Positions 36,282 through 47,100 of a DNA stretch of 64,000 nt are shown here, piece by piece. The position numbers and the translations under genes were made by a program. The notes beneath the pieces were generated by a model that had not been told where the DNA came from, did not search any database, and saw only the letters and a list, made by a program, of their open reading frames with translations. The stretch comes from Muribaculaceae bacterium (GTDB lineage: Bacteria; Bacteroidota; Bacteroidia; Bacteroidales; Muribaculaceae): the NCBI GenBank assembly GCA_022509165.1, contig JAFLTT010000003.1, positions 1-64,000 of the forward strand, in the 5' to 3' direction. The number at the start of each line of letters is the position of its first letter. Position 1 is the first letter of the stretch.

Positions 36282-37766
36282 GTGGATACTTTCCTGATTA
36301 AAGCAACCCAACTCATCCTCGCTTTCGCGATTCTCGTTATAATTCATGAATTCGGACACTTCCTTTTTGCTCGCATTTTCGGGGTAAAGGTTGAAAAATT
36401 CTATATTTTCTTCAATCCGGGTACAGAACTCTTCAAATGGAAACCAAAAAAATATATTGGAGGGTTAGGCAAGAAAAAACATATCTCCGGGAATGTGGAA
36501 GATGAAGAAAATTCGGTTGAGTGTACTCCCACAACAGAGCAGCAGACTGTTGTCCCGGAATCAAAAAAGAAAAAATCATTTTGGGGTGACACCGAATATG
36601 GTATAGGATGGTTGCCTTTAGGAGGATATTGCAAGATATCGGGAATGATAGATGAGTCGATGGATACAGAGCAGATGAAGAAGGATCCTCAACCATGGGA
36701 ATTTCGTTCAAAACCTGCCTGGCAAAGACTTCTGATTATGATAGCCGGAGTGCTTTTTAATTTCCTTCTTGCTATCCTGATTTATGCCGGTATCGTTTAT
36801 GCAACTGGTGAAAAATACGTACCCTTTGAAGATGCAAAATTAGGAATGGCTTATTCACCGGCAGCCCATAAGGTAGGTTTCCAAGATGGTGATGTGCCCC
36901 TCTATGCCGATGGAGAAAGGCTCGATAATCCTAATGAAGCCAGAATGAAGATTATTCAGTCATCCACTGTCACAGTTTTAAGAAACGGTAAGGACACTGT
37001 AAATATAAATATCCCGGAAAATTTCATCTTTGCTTTAGACCGTGAAGCAAAAAGCGGCGACACTCCTATCGCTCTGATGACTTATAGAATTCCTACCCGC
37101 ATCACTCAGGTAATGCCGGGAGAAGGAGCTGCCAAAGCCGGTCTTGAAGTTGGCGATGAAATTATTGCGATTGATTCGGTGCCGGTACCTTCTCTCGATT
37201 CTTTCCTTGCCACTCTTCCGGGACACGAAAACGGCACAATCGACCTCACAGTTCTTAGAAAGAATAATGAGGCTACCGACACTCTGATCATACCTGTCAC
37301 TCTTTCCGAATCATCTAAAATGGGAGTGGCTCTGGAAATTGACCCGGCAGCTTTTTATAATTCAAAGGATATAAAATATTCTCTTATTCAGTCTGTACCT
37401 AAAGGTATAAGCATGGGTACCGAGCGGCTCTCCTCTTATGCCCAGAGCATGAAACTGGTGTTTACAAAAGAGGGTGCAAAGAGTGTAGGTGGATTCGGTT
37501 CGATAGGAGCTATTTTCCCCGAGAAGTGGGACTGGATTGCTTTCTGGAATATAGCGGCTTTTCTTTCTGTGGCCCTGGCCTTTATGAATATTCTTCCGAT
37601 CCCTGCACTTGACGGGGGCCACGTGCTTTTCCTTTTGTACGAGGTTGTGACTCGCAGAAAACCATCAGAAAAATTCCTTGAATATGCTCAGATGGTGGGA
37701 ATGAGCCTCCTTATTATCCTGCTTATTTATGCCAACGGTATGGATATCGTAAGGCTCTTCAAATAG
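36282..37766 (+). CDS. rseP: Site-2 protease RseP with an extra cytoplasmic loop
   Basis: 494 aa, GTG start. The zinc motif HEFGH lies in the first transmembrane helix and the second-site motif LDGGH in the C-terminal part (ALDGGHVLFLLYE). Two PDZ-like regions lie between, and four membrane segments are visible. RseP cleaves anti-sigma factors and remnant signal peptides within the membrane. Between KWKPKK and DTEYGIGWLPLGGY there is an insertion of about 45 charged residues (rich in Glu, Lys and Ser) that I do not expect in Bacteroides relatives. Confidence 0.93.
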   Translation: MDTFLIKATQLILAFAILVIIHEFGHFLFARIFGVKVEKFYIFFNPGTELFKWKPKKYIGGLGKKKHISGNVEDEENSVECTPTTEQQTVVPESKKKKSFWGDTEYGIGWLPLGGYCKISGMIDESMDTEQMKKDPQPWEFRSKPAWQRLLIMIAGVLFNFLLAILIYAGIVYATGEKYVPFEDAKLGMAYSPAAHKVGFQDGDVPLYADGERLDNPNEARMKIIQSSTVTVLRNGKDTVNINIPENFIFALDREAKSGDTPIALMTYRIPTRITQVMPGEGAAKAGLEVGDEIIAIDSVPVPSLDSFLATLPGHENGTIDLTVLRKNNEATDTLIIPVTLSESSKMGVALEIDPAAFYNSKDIKYSLIQSVPKGISMGTERLSSYAQSMKLVFTKEGAKSVGGFGSIGAIFPEKWDWIAFWNIAAFLSVALAFMNILPIPALDGGHVLFLLYEVVTRRKPSEKFLEYAQMVGMSLLIILLIYANGMDIVRLFK

Positions 37767-37791
37767 TTACGCCCATAAATTCGCTTTTATT

Positions 37792-38970
37792 ATGAAACAG
37801 ATCATACTTAAGCCCGGTAAAGAAGAGTCTATCTTACGCCATCATCCATGGGTATTTTCCGGTGCTATTTCCTCTCTTCCCGAAGATTTGCAGGAAGGGG
37901 AAATGGTAGAAGTGATCTCTTCGAGGAGAAAAAAATTGGCCACCGGTCATTATCAGATCGGAAGTATAGCTGTACGTATTCTTGAATTTGGAGAAACTTC
38001 TATTCCTGAAAATTTCTATTCTGAAAGACTTTTTTCGGCTTATCAACTTAGGAAAACACTCAATCTTATCAGGAAAGACAATAATTGCTACCGACTCATT
38101 CATGGAGAAGGGGATTTCCTTCCCGGGCTTGTAGTTGATATTTATGGTGACACAGCTGTATTGCAGGCTCATTCTCCAGGGATGCATTTCGACCGTTTTA
38201 AAATAGCCGATGCATTGGTCAATTTGCCTCAGGCCCATATCAGAAATGTCTATTATAAAAGCGACACCACTCTCCCGTTCAAAGCCAATTTAGGTGCAAT
38301 CAACGATTATATAATCGGGAAATATGATGGTTGTCTGGCCATTGAAAACGGTTTGAGTTTCAATATCGACTGGCTTAAGGGTCAGAAGACCGGTTTCTTT
38401 ATTGATCAAAGGGAAAACCGGATGCTTCTTGAGAAATTTTCTTACGGACGTAATGTGCTCAACATGTTCTGCTACACGGGAGGTTTCTCAGTATATGCAA
38501 TGAGAGGGGGAGCCGCTAAAGTGATTTCTGTAGACTCATCTTCAAAAGCCATTGAACTTACCGAAGCTAATGTTAATTTAAATTTCCCTTCCGACAACCG
38601 ACACACTGCAGTGGCTGAAGATGCTTTCAAATTTTTAGACGGTATAAAAAAAGATGAATATGATCTAATTATCCTGGATCCACCGGCATTTGCCAAACAT
38701 CGAAGTGCCTTAAAAAATGGATTGATCGGGTACCGTAAACTTAATCTTAAGGCCTTTGAAAAGATACGCAAAGGTGGTGTAATTTTTACTTTCTCCTGTT
38801 CTCAGGTTGTCACCAAAGAAATGTTTCGTCTTGCAGTATTCACGGCCGCTTCTCAATCCGGAAGGAAAGTAAGAATACTTCATCAACTCACCCAACCGGC
38901 CGACCATCCTGTAGATATCTCTCATCCCGAAGGAGAATATCTCAAAGGATTAGTGCTTTATGTAGAATGA
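37792..38970 (+). CDS. RlmI-like class I rRNA methyltransferase
   Basis: 392 aa. An N-terminal PUA domain (LKPGKEESILRHHPWVFSGAI) is followed by a Rossmann methyltransferase: VLNMFCYTGGFSVYA (SAM motif I) and LIILDPPAFAKH (motif IV), with FTFSCSQ near the end. Family members such as E. coli RlmI methylate 23S rRNA cytosine-5; the exact position is not shown here. It follows rseP by 25 nt. Confidence 0.88.
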   Translation: MKQIILKPGKEESILRHHPWVFSGAISSLPEDLQEGEMVEVISSRRKKLATGHYQIGSIAVRILEFGETSIPENFYSERLFSAYQLRKTLNLIRKDNNCYRLIHGEGDFLPGLVVDIYGDTAVLQAHSPGMHFDRFKIADALVNLPQAHIRNVYYKSDTTLPFKANLGAINDYIIGKYDGCLAIENGLSFNIDWLKGQKTGFFIDQRENRMLLEKFSYGRNVLNMFCYTGGFSVYAMRGGAAKVISVDSSSKAIELTEANVNLNFPSDNRHTAVAEDAFKFLDGIKKDEYDLIILDPPAFAKHRSALKNGLIGYRKLNLKAFEKIRKGGVIFTFSCSQVVTKEMFRLAVFTAASQSGRKVRILHQLTQPADHPVDISHPEGEYLKGLVLYVE

Positions 38971-39061
38971 TTCCCTCTGAGGATTTTACTTTGTTTAAAA
39001 ATAATCTTTATTTTAAATTTCATAAAGCTCCTTTCATCATATTATTGTTTAATTTAACCTT

Positions 39062-41086
39062 ATGAAATATTTTGCTTCCATCATGTTACTTACAGCAGCC
39101 TCTCTCCAAGCTTCTGCCGTTGTAGATAAAAACTTTGATTACCATGTCGACCGTTTTGCAGATATCGAAGTACTAAGGTATGAGGTGCCTGAATTCGACC
39201 GTCTCACACCCCAGCAGCGAATTATGGTTTATTATCTTTCACAAGCTGCTCAGGCCGGACGTGACATAATTTGGGATCAGAATGGCAAATACAATCTACA
39301 GATACGCAAACTTCTCGAAAACATCTACACAAATTATTCTGGCGACAAAAATTCAAAAGACTATAAGGCTTTTGAAAAATATTTGAAGCAAGTGTGGTTT
39401 GGCAATGGAATCCATCATCACTATTCCACCGACAAATTTGTACCGGAATTTTCTATAGAATTCTTCAACACCCAAGTTGCTGCATTACCGGATACAATGT
39501 TACCTTTAAATGAGGGTGAAACAAGAGAAGAACTTGTAGCGACCCTTACACCGGTAATTTTCGACCCCACTGTGATGCCTAAGAGAGTTTTCCAGGATGG
39601 CTCGGCGGATGTTGTTTTAAATTCTGCTTCCAACCTTTATGGGGATGGAGTCACTCAGGAAGAAGTTGAAGCCTATTATAATGCAATCAAAGTTCCGAAT
39701 GATCCCGAACCGATTTCTTACGGACTCAACTCGAGAATCGTTAAGGAAGATGGTAAAATCAAAGAAGAGGTTTATCATCTCAATGGTCTTTACGGTCCTG
39801 CTATCTCCAAGATTATCTATTGGCTCGACATGGCTAAAAGTTTAGCTGAGAATGATGCTCAGAAAGCTTATATAACCAAGCTTATAGATTTCTATATTAC
39901 CGGAGATCTAAAACTGTTTGATGAATATTCCATCCTCTGGGCGGAAGAAACAGAAGGTGATGTGGATTTTGTTAATGGTTTTATTGAAAGTTATGGCGAC
40001 CCGCTCGGAATGACCGGATCATGGGAATCCTATGTTAACTTCAAGAATCAGGCCAGCACAAAAAGAACTGAGACCATTGCAAGCAATGCTCAATGGTTTG
40101 AAGATAATTCCCCGGTTGATTCAAGATTTAAAAAAGATAAAGTAAAGGGTGTGTCGGCCAAAGTGATCAATGCTGCGATGCTTGCCGGTGATGCTTTCCC
40201 CTCAACCGCTATCGGAATCAACCTTCCTAACGCCAACTGGATCAGAGCTGCCCATGGCTCTAAGTCGGTAACACTGGAAAATATCACGGAAGCTTATGAC
40301 ATGGCTTCTCATGGCAACGGTTTTAATGAAGAGTTCGTGATTGATAATGCGACTTCCAAATTGATGGACGATTACCTTTACATCACCGATATGCTTCACA
40401 CAGACCTCCATGAATGTCTGGGTCATGCCTCCGGTCAACTTCTTCCCGGAGTAGATCCTGATGCACTGAAGGAAAACGGATCTGCTTTGGAAGAGGCTCG
40501 TGCCGACCTTTTTGCTCTGTATTATCTGCCGGATCAAAAACTTATAGAACTTGGCATTCTTGATAATCCCGAAGCCTATAAGGCCGAATATTATAAATAT
40601 ATGCTCAATGGCCTTATGACTCAGCTTAATCGTATCGAACCCGGTAAAGATATAGAAGAGGCTCACATGAGAAACCGTCAACTTATCGCAGCCTGGATTC
40701 TTGATAAGGGAAAGAAAGATAAAGTGGTGGAACTTGTGAAGAAAAACGGTAAAACTTACGTTAAGATCAACGACTACAAGAAAATGCGTGACCTCATCGG
40801 CCAACTGCTTGCCGAGATTCAAAGAATAAAAAGTGAGGGAGATTATCAGGCAGGGGTGGATCTTATCAATAAGTATGCTGTAAAGGTTGACCCAAAACTG
40901 CACAAAGAGGTCCTCGACCGTTTTGCCACTCTTGACATCCCTCCATATCGAGGCTTTATTAATCCGATTCTTCAACCTGTATATGGCGATACCGGAGAGA
41001 TCATAGATGTCACTCTGGTTTATGACGAAGATTATCCGCAACAGATGTTACGTCTCAGCAACGATTTTAAAACCCTGGGATATTGA
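39062..41086 (+). CDS. Dipeptidyl peptidase III (M49)
   Basis: 674 aa. A short N-terminal signal-like segment (YFASIMLLTAASLQASA) suggests export. The zinc motif HECLGH (around residue 450) is the pentapeptide-type HExxGH form reported for Bacteroides DPP III, in place of HExxxH. The second motif, EEARADL, supplies the third ligand. It releases dipeptides from the N-terminus of oligopeptides. The stop overlaps the start of the next gene. Confidence 0.93.
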   Translation: MKYFASIMLLTAASLQASAVVDKNFDYHVDRFADIEVLRYEVPEFDRLTPQQRIMVYYLSQAAQAGRDIIWDQNGKYNLQIRKLLENIYTNYSGDKNSKDYKAFEKYLKQVWFGNGIHHHYSTDKFVPEFSIEFFNTQVAALPDTMLPLNEGETREELVATLTPVIFDPTVMPKRVFQDGSADVVLNSASNLYGDGVTQEEVEAYYNAIKVPNDPEPISYGLNSRIVKEDGKIKEEVYHLNGLYGPAISKIIYWLDMAKSLAENDAQKAYITKLIDFYITGDLKLFDEYSILWAEETEGDVDFVNGFIESYGDPLGMTGSWESYVNFKNQASTKRTETIASNAQWFEDNSPVDSRFKKDKVKGVSAKVINAAMLAGDAFPSTAIGINLPNANWIRAAHGSKSVTLENITEAYDMASHGNGFNEEFVIDNATSKLMDDYLYITDMLHTDLHECLGHASGQLLPGVDPDALKENGSALEEARADLFALYYLPDQKLIELGILDNPEAYKAEYYKYMLNGLMTQLNRIEPGKDIEEAHMRNRQLIAAWILDKGKKDKVVELVKKNGKTYVKINDYKKMRDLIGQLLAEIQRIKSEGDYQAGVDLINKYAVKVDPKLHKEVLDRFATLDIPPYRGFINPILQPVYGDTGEIIDVTLVYDEDYPQQMLRLSNDFKTLGY

Positions 41087-41742
41087 GAGAGATAACTCTA
41101 TTACATCTCCTCCCCAATGTTTTTAAAGGTATGGAGGATACATCCCAAATCCGGGAATCCCGGATTTGGGATGCTCCTCCTTTCACATTTAAAAAGGGGT
41201 GCAGGATTTGTATTCATGCAGAATCGGGGGGAGGAAAATCATCTCTTTTAAGTTTCATCTACGGCCAGCGTCACGATTATTCAGGTGAAATACTATTTGA
41301 TAATCAAAATATCCGATCACTCTCCATTAAAAATTGGTGTGAGATTCGTCGTCACAACATTGCCCTTTTGCCACAGGAAATGAGACTTTTCCCGGAATTA
41401 ACTGTATGGGAAAATATATCACTGAAAAATAATCTGACTCATTATAGATCAGAAAAAGAATTACTGGAGTTTCTTTCTGTTCTTGGCATTCAAGAGAAAA
41501 AAAATACTCCTGTAAATAAATTGAGTATCGGGCAGCAGCAACGGGTAGCTATAATAAGGACCCTTTGTCAGCCTTTTGATTTTATTTTCCTGGATGAACC
41601 GGTAAGTCATCTTGATGAACCAAACAATAAGATAGTAGCAGAATTGGTTGAGGAGGAAGCAGGTAAATTGCAGGCAGGTATTATAACCACATCGGTCGGC
41701 AACCATCTCCTTCTTTCTCATCCTGAATTCGTGCAATTATGA
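41083..41742 (+). CDS. ABC transporter ATP-binding protein with altered H-loop
   Basis: 219 aa. The start is TTG, overlapping the DPP III stop (TTGA). Walker A is ESGGGKSS, Q-loop LLPQEM, signature LSIGQQQRV and Walker B FIFLDEP. The switch histidine (normally THD after Walker B) is absent: the segment reads IITTSVGNH. It resembles LolD/MacB-type ATPases. The product pairs with the permease encoded 4 nt into its 3' end. Substrate unknown; LolCDE-like or MacB-like export is possible. Confidence 0.75.
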   Translation: MREITLLHLLPNVFKGMEDTSQIRESRIWDAPPFTFKKGCRICIHAESGGGKSSLLSFIYGQRHDYSGEILFDNQNIRSLSIKNWCEIRRHNIALLPQEMRLFPELTVWENISLKNNLTHYRSEKELLEFLSVLGIQEKKNTPVNKLSIGQQQRVAIIRTLCQPFDFIFLDEPVSHLDEPNNKIVAELVEEEAGKLQAGIITTSVGNHLLLSHPEFVQL

Positions 41743-42935
41743 AGAGAGAAAAGAGAATCGGAATATCCACCCTCCTTAAAAAGAATATATCTAAAGGCCA
41801 ATTGATTGGGTTTTCAGTAGCCAACCTCATTGGTCTTACTGTAATTCTTTGCGGTATTCTTTTTTATTCCGATAGTCATCACAGGAAGGCTACTGATGAT
41901 AAATTCTTTTCCGACGACTACATTGTGGTTTCTAAAGAGGTGAAAGGGATTAATCTTGACCCTGTTGCCTTTAATGAAAGTGAAATAGCCGACCTTGCCT
42001 CTCAACCTTGGGTAAAGAAATTAGGAAAATTTACCTCGGCTGATTTCCGTGTCAATGCATCAATTGAAATGGGGGGAAGAGGAATGTCTACATATCTCTT
42101 CTTTGAATCTGTGCCCGATGAATTCTTCGATTCCGCTCCGGCTGAGTGGAAGTTTGACCCGGATAAAAGGTTTGTGCCGGTCGTTCTTAATAAAGATTAC
42201 CTTGCCCTTTACAACTTCGGATTTGCCATACCACGGGGAATGCCTCAATTAAGTGAGGAGATGATAGGTTCAGTTCCATTGAAAATATTGATAACCGGAG
42301 ACAATGGACGTTCGGAAGTGTTTAATGCGGCTGTGGTAGGTTTCTCGTCTCGCCTTAATACAATTGCCGTGCCTCAGGATTTTATGGATTGGGCAAATCA
42401 AAGATTTTCCAGGCAACAAGACAAGGATGTTTCAAGATTGATTCTAAAGATTGACCGTTTAAATTCCACTGATTGGGAGAAATATCTTAGAGACCATGGC
42501 ATGGAACTTGCCGGTGATAAGGAGGGTGACTCGAAAGTATCTCAATTTATGGGATTGGTATCCGGAGTGGTGGCGGCTACAGGTTTTGTAATTTCAGTAC
42601 TTGCATTATTTATCCTGATTCTTAGCATCTTCCTTTTGATTCAAAAAAGCCGCCCTATGCTCAGAAATCTTATTTTGTTAGGGTATTCTCCCTCTGAGGT
42701 CATCAAATTCTATGCAGTTACCATTTTAATTATTAATATAGTTGTCACTCTTTTAGCAGTAGGATTTACATTTATCTGTCGTTTGATTTGGCACGATTCT
42801 TTGATTTCTTTAGGATTAGGAAATGGGAATGTGCTCTTTACCTTAGGAGCAGCCCTTCTTTATCTTTTACTTCTTTCCTTAATAAACATAACTGTAATAC
42901 GCCGACACGTCTATCGTATTTGGCAGTCTGATTAA
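41739..42935 (+). CDS. FtsX/MacB-type ABC permease
   Basis: 398 aa. One N-terminal transmembrane segment (about 25-45), a large extracytoplasmic domain (about 50-270) and three C-terminal membrane helices (from VVAATGFVISVLALF). This is the 1+3 topology of the FtsX/LolC family. The ATG overlaps the ATPase stop by 4 nt. It ends 46 nt before the convergent galactanase gene. Confidence 0.8.
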   Translation: MKREKRIGISTLLKKNISKGQLIGFSVANLIGLTVILCGILFYSDSHHRKATDDKFFSDDYIVVSKEVKGINLDPVAFNESEIADLASQPWVKKLGKFTSADFRVNASIEMGGRGMSTYLFFESVPDEFFDSAPAEWKFDPDKRFVPVVLNKDYLALYNFGFAIPRGMPQLSEEMIGSVPLKILITGDNGRSEVFNAAVVGFSSRLNTIAVPQDFMDWANQRFSRQQDKDVSRLILKIDRLNSTDWEKYLRDHGMELAGDKEGDSKVSQFMGLVSGVVAATGFVISVLALFILILSIFLLIQKSRPMLRNLILLGYSPSEVIKFYAVTILIINIVVTLLAVGFTFICRLIWHDSLISLGLGNGNVLFTLGAALLYLLLLSLINITVIRRHVYRIWQSD

Positions 42936-42942
42936 AAATAAG

Positions 42943-42972
42943 GTGAGTCAAAATTTACATTTTGACTCACCC
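42943..42972 (-). terminator. Terminator between the ABC permease and galactanase genes
   Basis: GGTGAGTCAAAA / TTTTGACTCACC, a 12-bp perfect stem with a 6-nt loop. A T-rich tail (TTATTTTT) lies on the minus side, so it serves the galactanase gene. It may also stop plus-strand transcripts less well. Confidence 0.8.
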
Positions 42973-42981
42973 CATTCCAGA

Positions 42982-44013
42982 TTATTTTTTCAACTTCTCT
43001 GAAGCCTCTTTAAAGGCATTCATGATCTTGGTAGGCATAAAGCTTTCATAGGCTCCTAAGGAATATCCCCCTCCCTCTGGAGTATGGATAGAGGTGGGTT
43101 CCCAATAAAACACCCCCGGGCAATTCCCATCTGTATCGTTCATAGCAGCATTTATAAGTCTCGAAAGGAAATCATATCCCTCCTCAGGTAACCATACAGC
43201 CACTCCTGTCTCTACAATATACACCTTGCAGTCAAACTCTTTTGAGAGATAATTGATATTGTCTATTATATCTGTCACAGCTTCCTTGGTAGTCTGGTCT
43301 CTTTTGCTCCAGTATGGATAAACACTCATACCAATGGCATCAAATTTTCCTCCCATTCTCCTCATGGCATTAAACACATATTCATAAAGAAAACGGTTGT
43401 ATCCGTCATCAAGATGGGTTATCACCACAGCATCGGGGAATACGCTCTTAACTGCATCATAGCCGGCATTTGAAAGTTCCACATAAGCTTCCATATGATC
43501 CGGAATTCTGGCCATAGGCCAGACCATTCCATTGGTGGTTTCATTTCCCACCTGCACCCATTTCACATTGATTCCATTATCTTTCAGAAGTTGCAATGTG
43601 CCCGCAGTATGTTCTGCAAGTTTACCTTTCACCACTTCCAGCGGTAAGTCAAGCCATTCCTTCGGGCTATTGTTATGGCCGGGATCAGCCCAGGTATCGC
43701 TATAATGGAAGTCAATCATGATCTCCATCCCTTGGTTTTGTGCCCTTCTTGCCATTTCAAGTACATGGCGGGGAGTGTTGAATCCATTTTCACTGTTCAC
43801 CCATACCTTAAGTCTGATAGCATTCAATCCGAATTCTTTCATAAGGGCTGTATTCTCCATGGGTTGCTTGTCGGTGGTATAATTCACCACTCCGATTGCC
43901 TCCTGTTCCGGAGTGCCGCTTATATCGGCACCGAGCCAGAAAACTTCTGCTTCTTGTGCATGTATAGGCAACAAACCTAAAACTGCTAAACATGCAAGTA
44001 ATTGTTTTTTCAT
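42982..44013 (-). CDS. Arabinogalactan endo-beta-1,4-galactanase (GH53)
   Basis: 343 aa with a type I signal peptide (LLACLAVLGLLPIHAQ). GH53 features: WLGADIS near the N-terminus, NAIRLKVWV, IDFHYSDTWADPG, VGNETTNGM (acid/base Glu) and YIVETG (nucleophile Glu). The enzyme cleaves beta-1,4-galactan side chains of pectin. It lies divergent from the alpha-amylase gene; there is no SusC/SusD pair nearby. Confidence 0.92.
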   Translation of the reverse strand: MKKQLLACLAVLGLLPIHAQEAEVFWLGADISGTPEQEAIGVVNYTTDKQPMENTALMKEFGLNAIRLKVWVNSENGFNTPRHVLEMARRAQNQGMEIMIDFHYSDTWADPGHNNSPKEWLDLPLEVVKGKLAEHTAGTLQLLKDNGINVKWVQVGNETTNGMVWPMARIPDHMEAYVELSNAGYDAVKSVFPDAVVITHLDDGYNRFLYEYVFNAMRRMGGKFDAIGMSVYPYWSKRDQTTKEAVTDIIDNINYLSKEFDCKVYIVETGVAVWLPEEGYDFLSRLINAAMNDTDGNCPGVFYWEPTSIHTPEGGGYSLGAYESFMPTKIMNAFKEASEKLKK

Positions 44014-44065
44014 AATGCTGTTTATTGATAAGTATAAATGAATTTTTTCTATCCTAATTCATTCT

Positions 44066-44073
44066 CAAAGATA
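44066..44073 (-). promoter_or_regulatory. Predicted -7 box of the galactanase gene
   Basis: Minus-strand TATCTTTG, about 50 nt before the ATG. No TTG at ideal spacing. Confidence 0.45.
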
Positions 44074-44110
44074 TAAAAATTTCTTATTTCCCTATATCCT
44101 ATTATTTTAT

Positions 44111-44118
44111 TAATTTTG
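44111..44118 (+). promoter_or_regulatory. Predicted -7 box of the alpha-amylase gene
   Basis: TAATTTTG, about 24 nt before the ATG at 44142. It is divergent from the galactanase box 38 bp away. Confidence 0.45.
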
Positions 44119-44141
44119 CATGTTACCTTAAAATACACATC

Positions 44142-47100
44142 ATGAAACTTTTAATCAAAACTATTTTTGCGTTCCTACTGTCTCTCCCGGTAGCCACAGC
44201 AATGGGCCATGTGGGATGGCCCGCTAACTACGATGGAGTAATGCTCCAGGGTTTCTATTGGGATTCTTACAAAGGTTCCAATACTACCAAATGGACAGAT
44301 TTGACAAAACAGGCCGATGAACTTTCGGAGTTTTTCGACCTGATTTGGGTCCCCAACAGTGGGAAAGCCACTGGAGAAAATGGAGGAGGAAATGGTTATA
44401 TGCCAATCTATTGGTTCTCTAACCATAATTGTGCTTTTGGCACTGAGGCTGAATTAAAGACAATGATCAGCACTTTTAAGGCAAAAGGTGTAGGATTCAT
44501 TGAAGATGTTGTAGTGAATCACCGTGCTGGAGCTACCAATTGGTATAATTTCCCCAAAGAAACTTGGAACGGAAAGACATATGAACTTACAAATGGAGCT
44601 ATTTGTTCCACGGATGAAATGTGGAAGGAAGGTGGTCAAGGTTGTCCATATACCAGAGGTAATGCAGATACCGGAGAAGACTTCAATGGTGCTCGTGATT
44701 TAGACCATACTAACGCTACTGTGCAAAGTCATATCAAAGACTATTGTAAATTCCTTCTTGATGATTTGGGTTATGTGGGTTTCCGTCTTGACATGGTGAA
44801 AGGTTACGGAGGTCAATACACCAAAATCTACAATGAATACAGCAAACCAAAATTCAGTGTAGGTGAATACTGGGATGGCAACTATGATGCTGTAGCTGCT
44901 TGGATTGAAGCAACCGGGAAGTCTTCTGCTGCTTTCGATTTCCCAGGAAAATATCAGCTTAATAAAGCAATGAATGATAACCATGAGAATCTGACTGAAC
45001 TGGTGTGGAAAGCCAACGGAACTACTGATCAACCTGCCGGTATGATCCACTTTGGTTATCCTCAATTCGCGGTAACTTTCGTTGATAATCATGATACTTA
45101 CCGTGATGGTAGCAAATTCACAGGAAATGTTTTAGCTGCTAATGCCTTTATCCTCTGTTCACCGGGAACGCCATGTGTTTTCTGGCCTCACTGGTCTCAA
45201 TATAAGGAACAAATCCAGGCCATGATTAAGGCCCGTAAAGAGGCCGGCATACACAATATGTCAGCTGTGAAAGTTCTTAAGAGTGCCGGTAACATTTACA
45301 TGGCAGAAGTGACAGGTACTAAAGGTAAACTCGTAGTGAAACTTGGTTCAGAAGACGGTTCGGCTCCTGGTGGTTCTTATCGTCTTGCGACATCAGGTAA
45401 TGGTTATGCTATATGGATTACGAATTCAGGTGGAACAGGCGAAGTTTCTAAGGAAGCTTTCACAATCTATTTCGACAACACTAACAGCAAATGGGCTACT
45501 CCTTATGTTCACTACTGGGGCGCTTCTGAAAGCACCTATCCCGGTGTGGCAATGTCTAAGGTTAACGGAAATGTTTGGAGCTATACAGTTCCTGCAGGTA
45601 CCATAGGTATTCTTTTCAACGCAGGCGATGGTGACGCCACTAAGACCGTGGATATGAATCCTCAACCAAACCATCTTTATACAACTTCAGGCGACCAAGG
45701 AGTTTACAGTGGTTCCGGTGGCAACCAAGGTGGTGGTAACAACCAAGGCGGAAATACAGGAAGCAATTTTGTTATCTACTATAACAATAGCACCAGCAAA
45801 TGGGCTACTCCTTATGTTCACTACTGGGGTGGCACGGCAAGTACTTATCCCGGTGTGGCTATGAACAGTGTTGGTAACGATGTTTGGAGCTACACAGTTC
45901 CGGCTGGTACTACAGGTATTCTTTTCAATGCAGGTGATGGTGACGCCACCAAGACTTCGGATTTTGTGGCCCAACCGAATCATATTTACACTCAATCAGG
46001 CGACCAAGGTGTATACGGTGGTGCCGGTGGTAATCAAGGCGGCGGTAACCAGGGTGGTGGAAACGCTCCTGCTACTTTGTATCTGATTGGTAATATGCCT
46101 GCTCCTGCCGGATGGGGCGAGACTCCTGGAACAGGCCTCCTCATGACTAAGAACGGTGACGTATTCACTGCAACAAATGTCAACCTTGCCGGTATGACAG
46201 ATATTGACCCTGCTTACTTCCGTTTCTCTGCCACTATTTCTGACAATTGGGACGACCTTTCAGAACAATACGGTCCTATAGATGGCAATGTGGATATCGT
46301 GCTGGGACAACCGGTAGATTTTGCTGGACAGCCTGGAGACAATAGCTATGTGGTCCCAACCGGATTCTATGACATAACTGTGGACTTCTCCTCTAAGAAG
46401 GTAACTGTGACCAGTAACGGTCAAGGTGGCGGTAATCAAGGCGGTGGTGACGACAACCAAGGCGGTGGAAACGCTCCTGCTACTTTGTATCTGATTGGTA
46501 ATATGCCTGCTCCTGCCGGATGGGGCGAGACTCCTGGAACAGGCCTCCTCATGACTAAGAACGGTGACGTATTCACTGCAACAAATGTCAACCTTGCCGG
46601 TATGACAGATATTGACCCTGCTTACTTCCGTTTCTCTGCCACTATTTCTGACAATTGGGACGACCTTTCAGAACAATACGGTCCTATAGATGGCAATGTG
46701 GATATCGTGCTGGGACAACCGGTAGATTTTGCTGGACAGCCTGGAGACAATAGCTATGTGGTCCCAACCGGATTCTATGACATAACTGTGGACTTCTCCT
46801 CTAAGAAGGTAACTGTGACCAGTAACGGTCAAGGTGGCGGTAATCAAGGCGGTGGTGACGACAACCAAGGCGGTGGAAACGCTCCTGCTACTTTGTATCT
46901 GATTGGTAATATGCCTGCTCCTGCCGGATGGGGCGAGACTCCTGGAACAGGCCTCCTCATGACTAAGAACGGTGACGTATTCACTGCAACAAATGTCAAC
47001 CTTGCCGGTATGACAGATATTGACCCTGCTTACTTCCGTTTCTCTGCCACTATTTCTGACAATTGGGACGACCTTTCAGAACAATACGGTCCTATAGATG

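Noticed and set aside
40202-41041. 279-aa minus-strand ORF
   Set aside because: It lies entirely inside the clearly conserved DPP III gene on the other strand and has no family resemblance; it is a shadow ORF.
46260-46868. Two identical 66-aa minus-strand ORFs
   Set aside because: They are duplicates only because the 408-bp amylase units are duplicated; shadows of the plus-strand frame.
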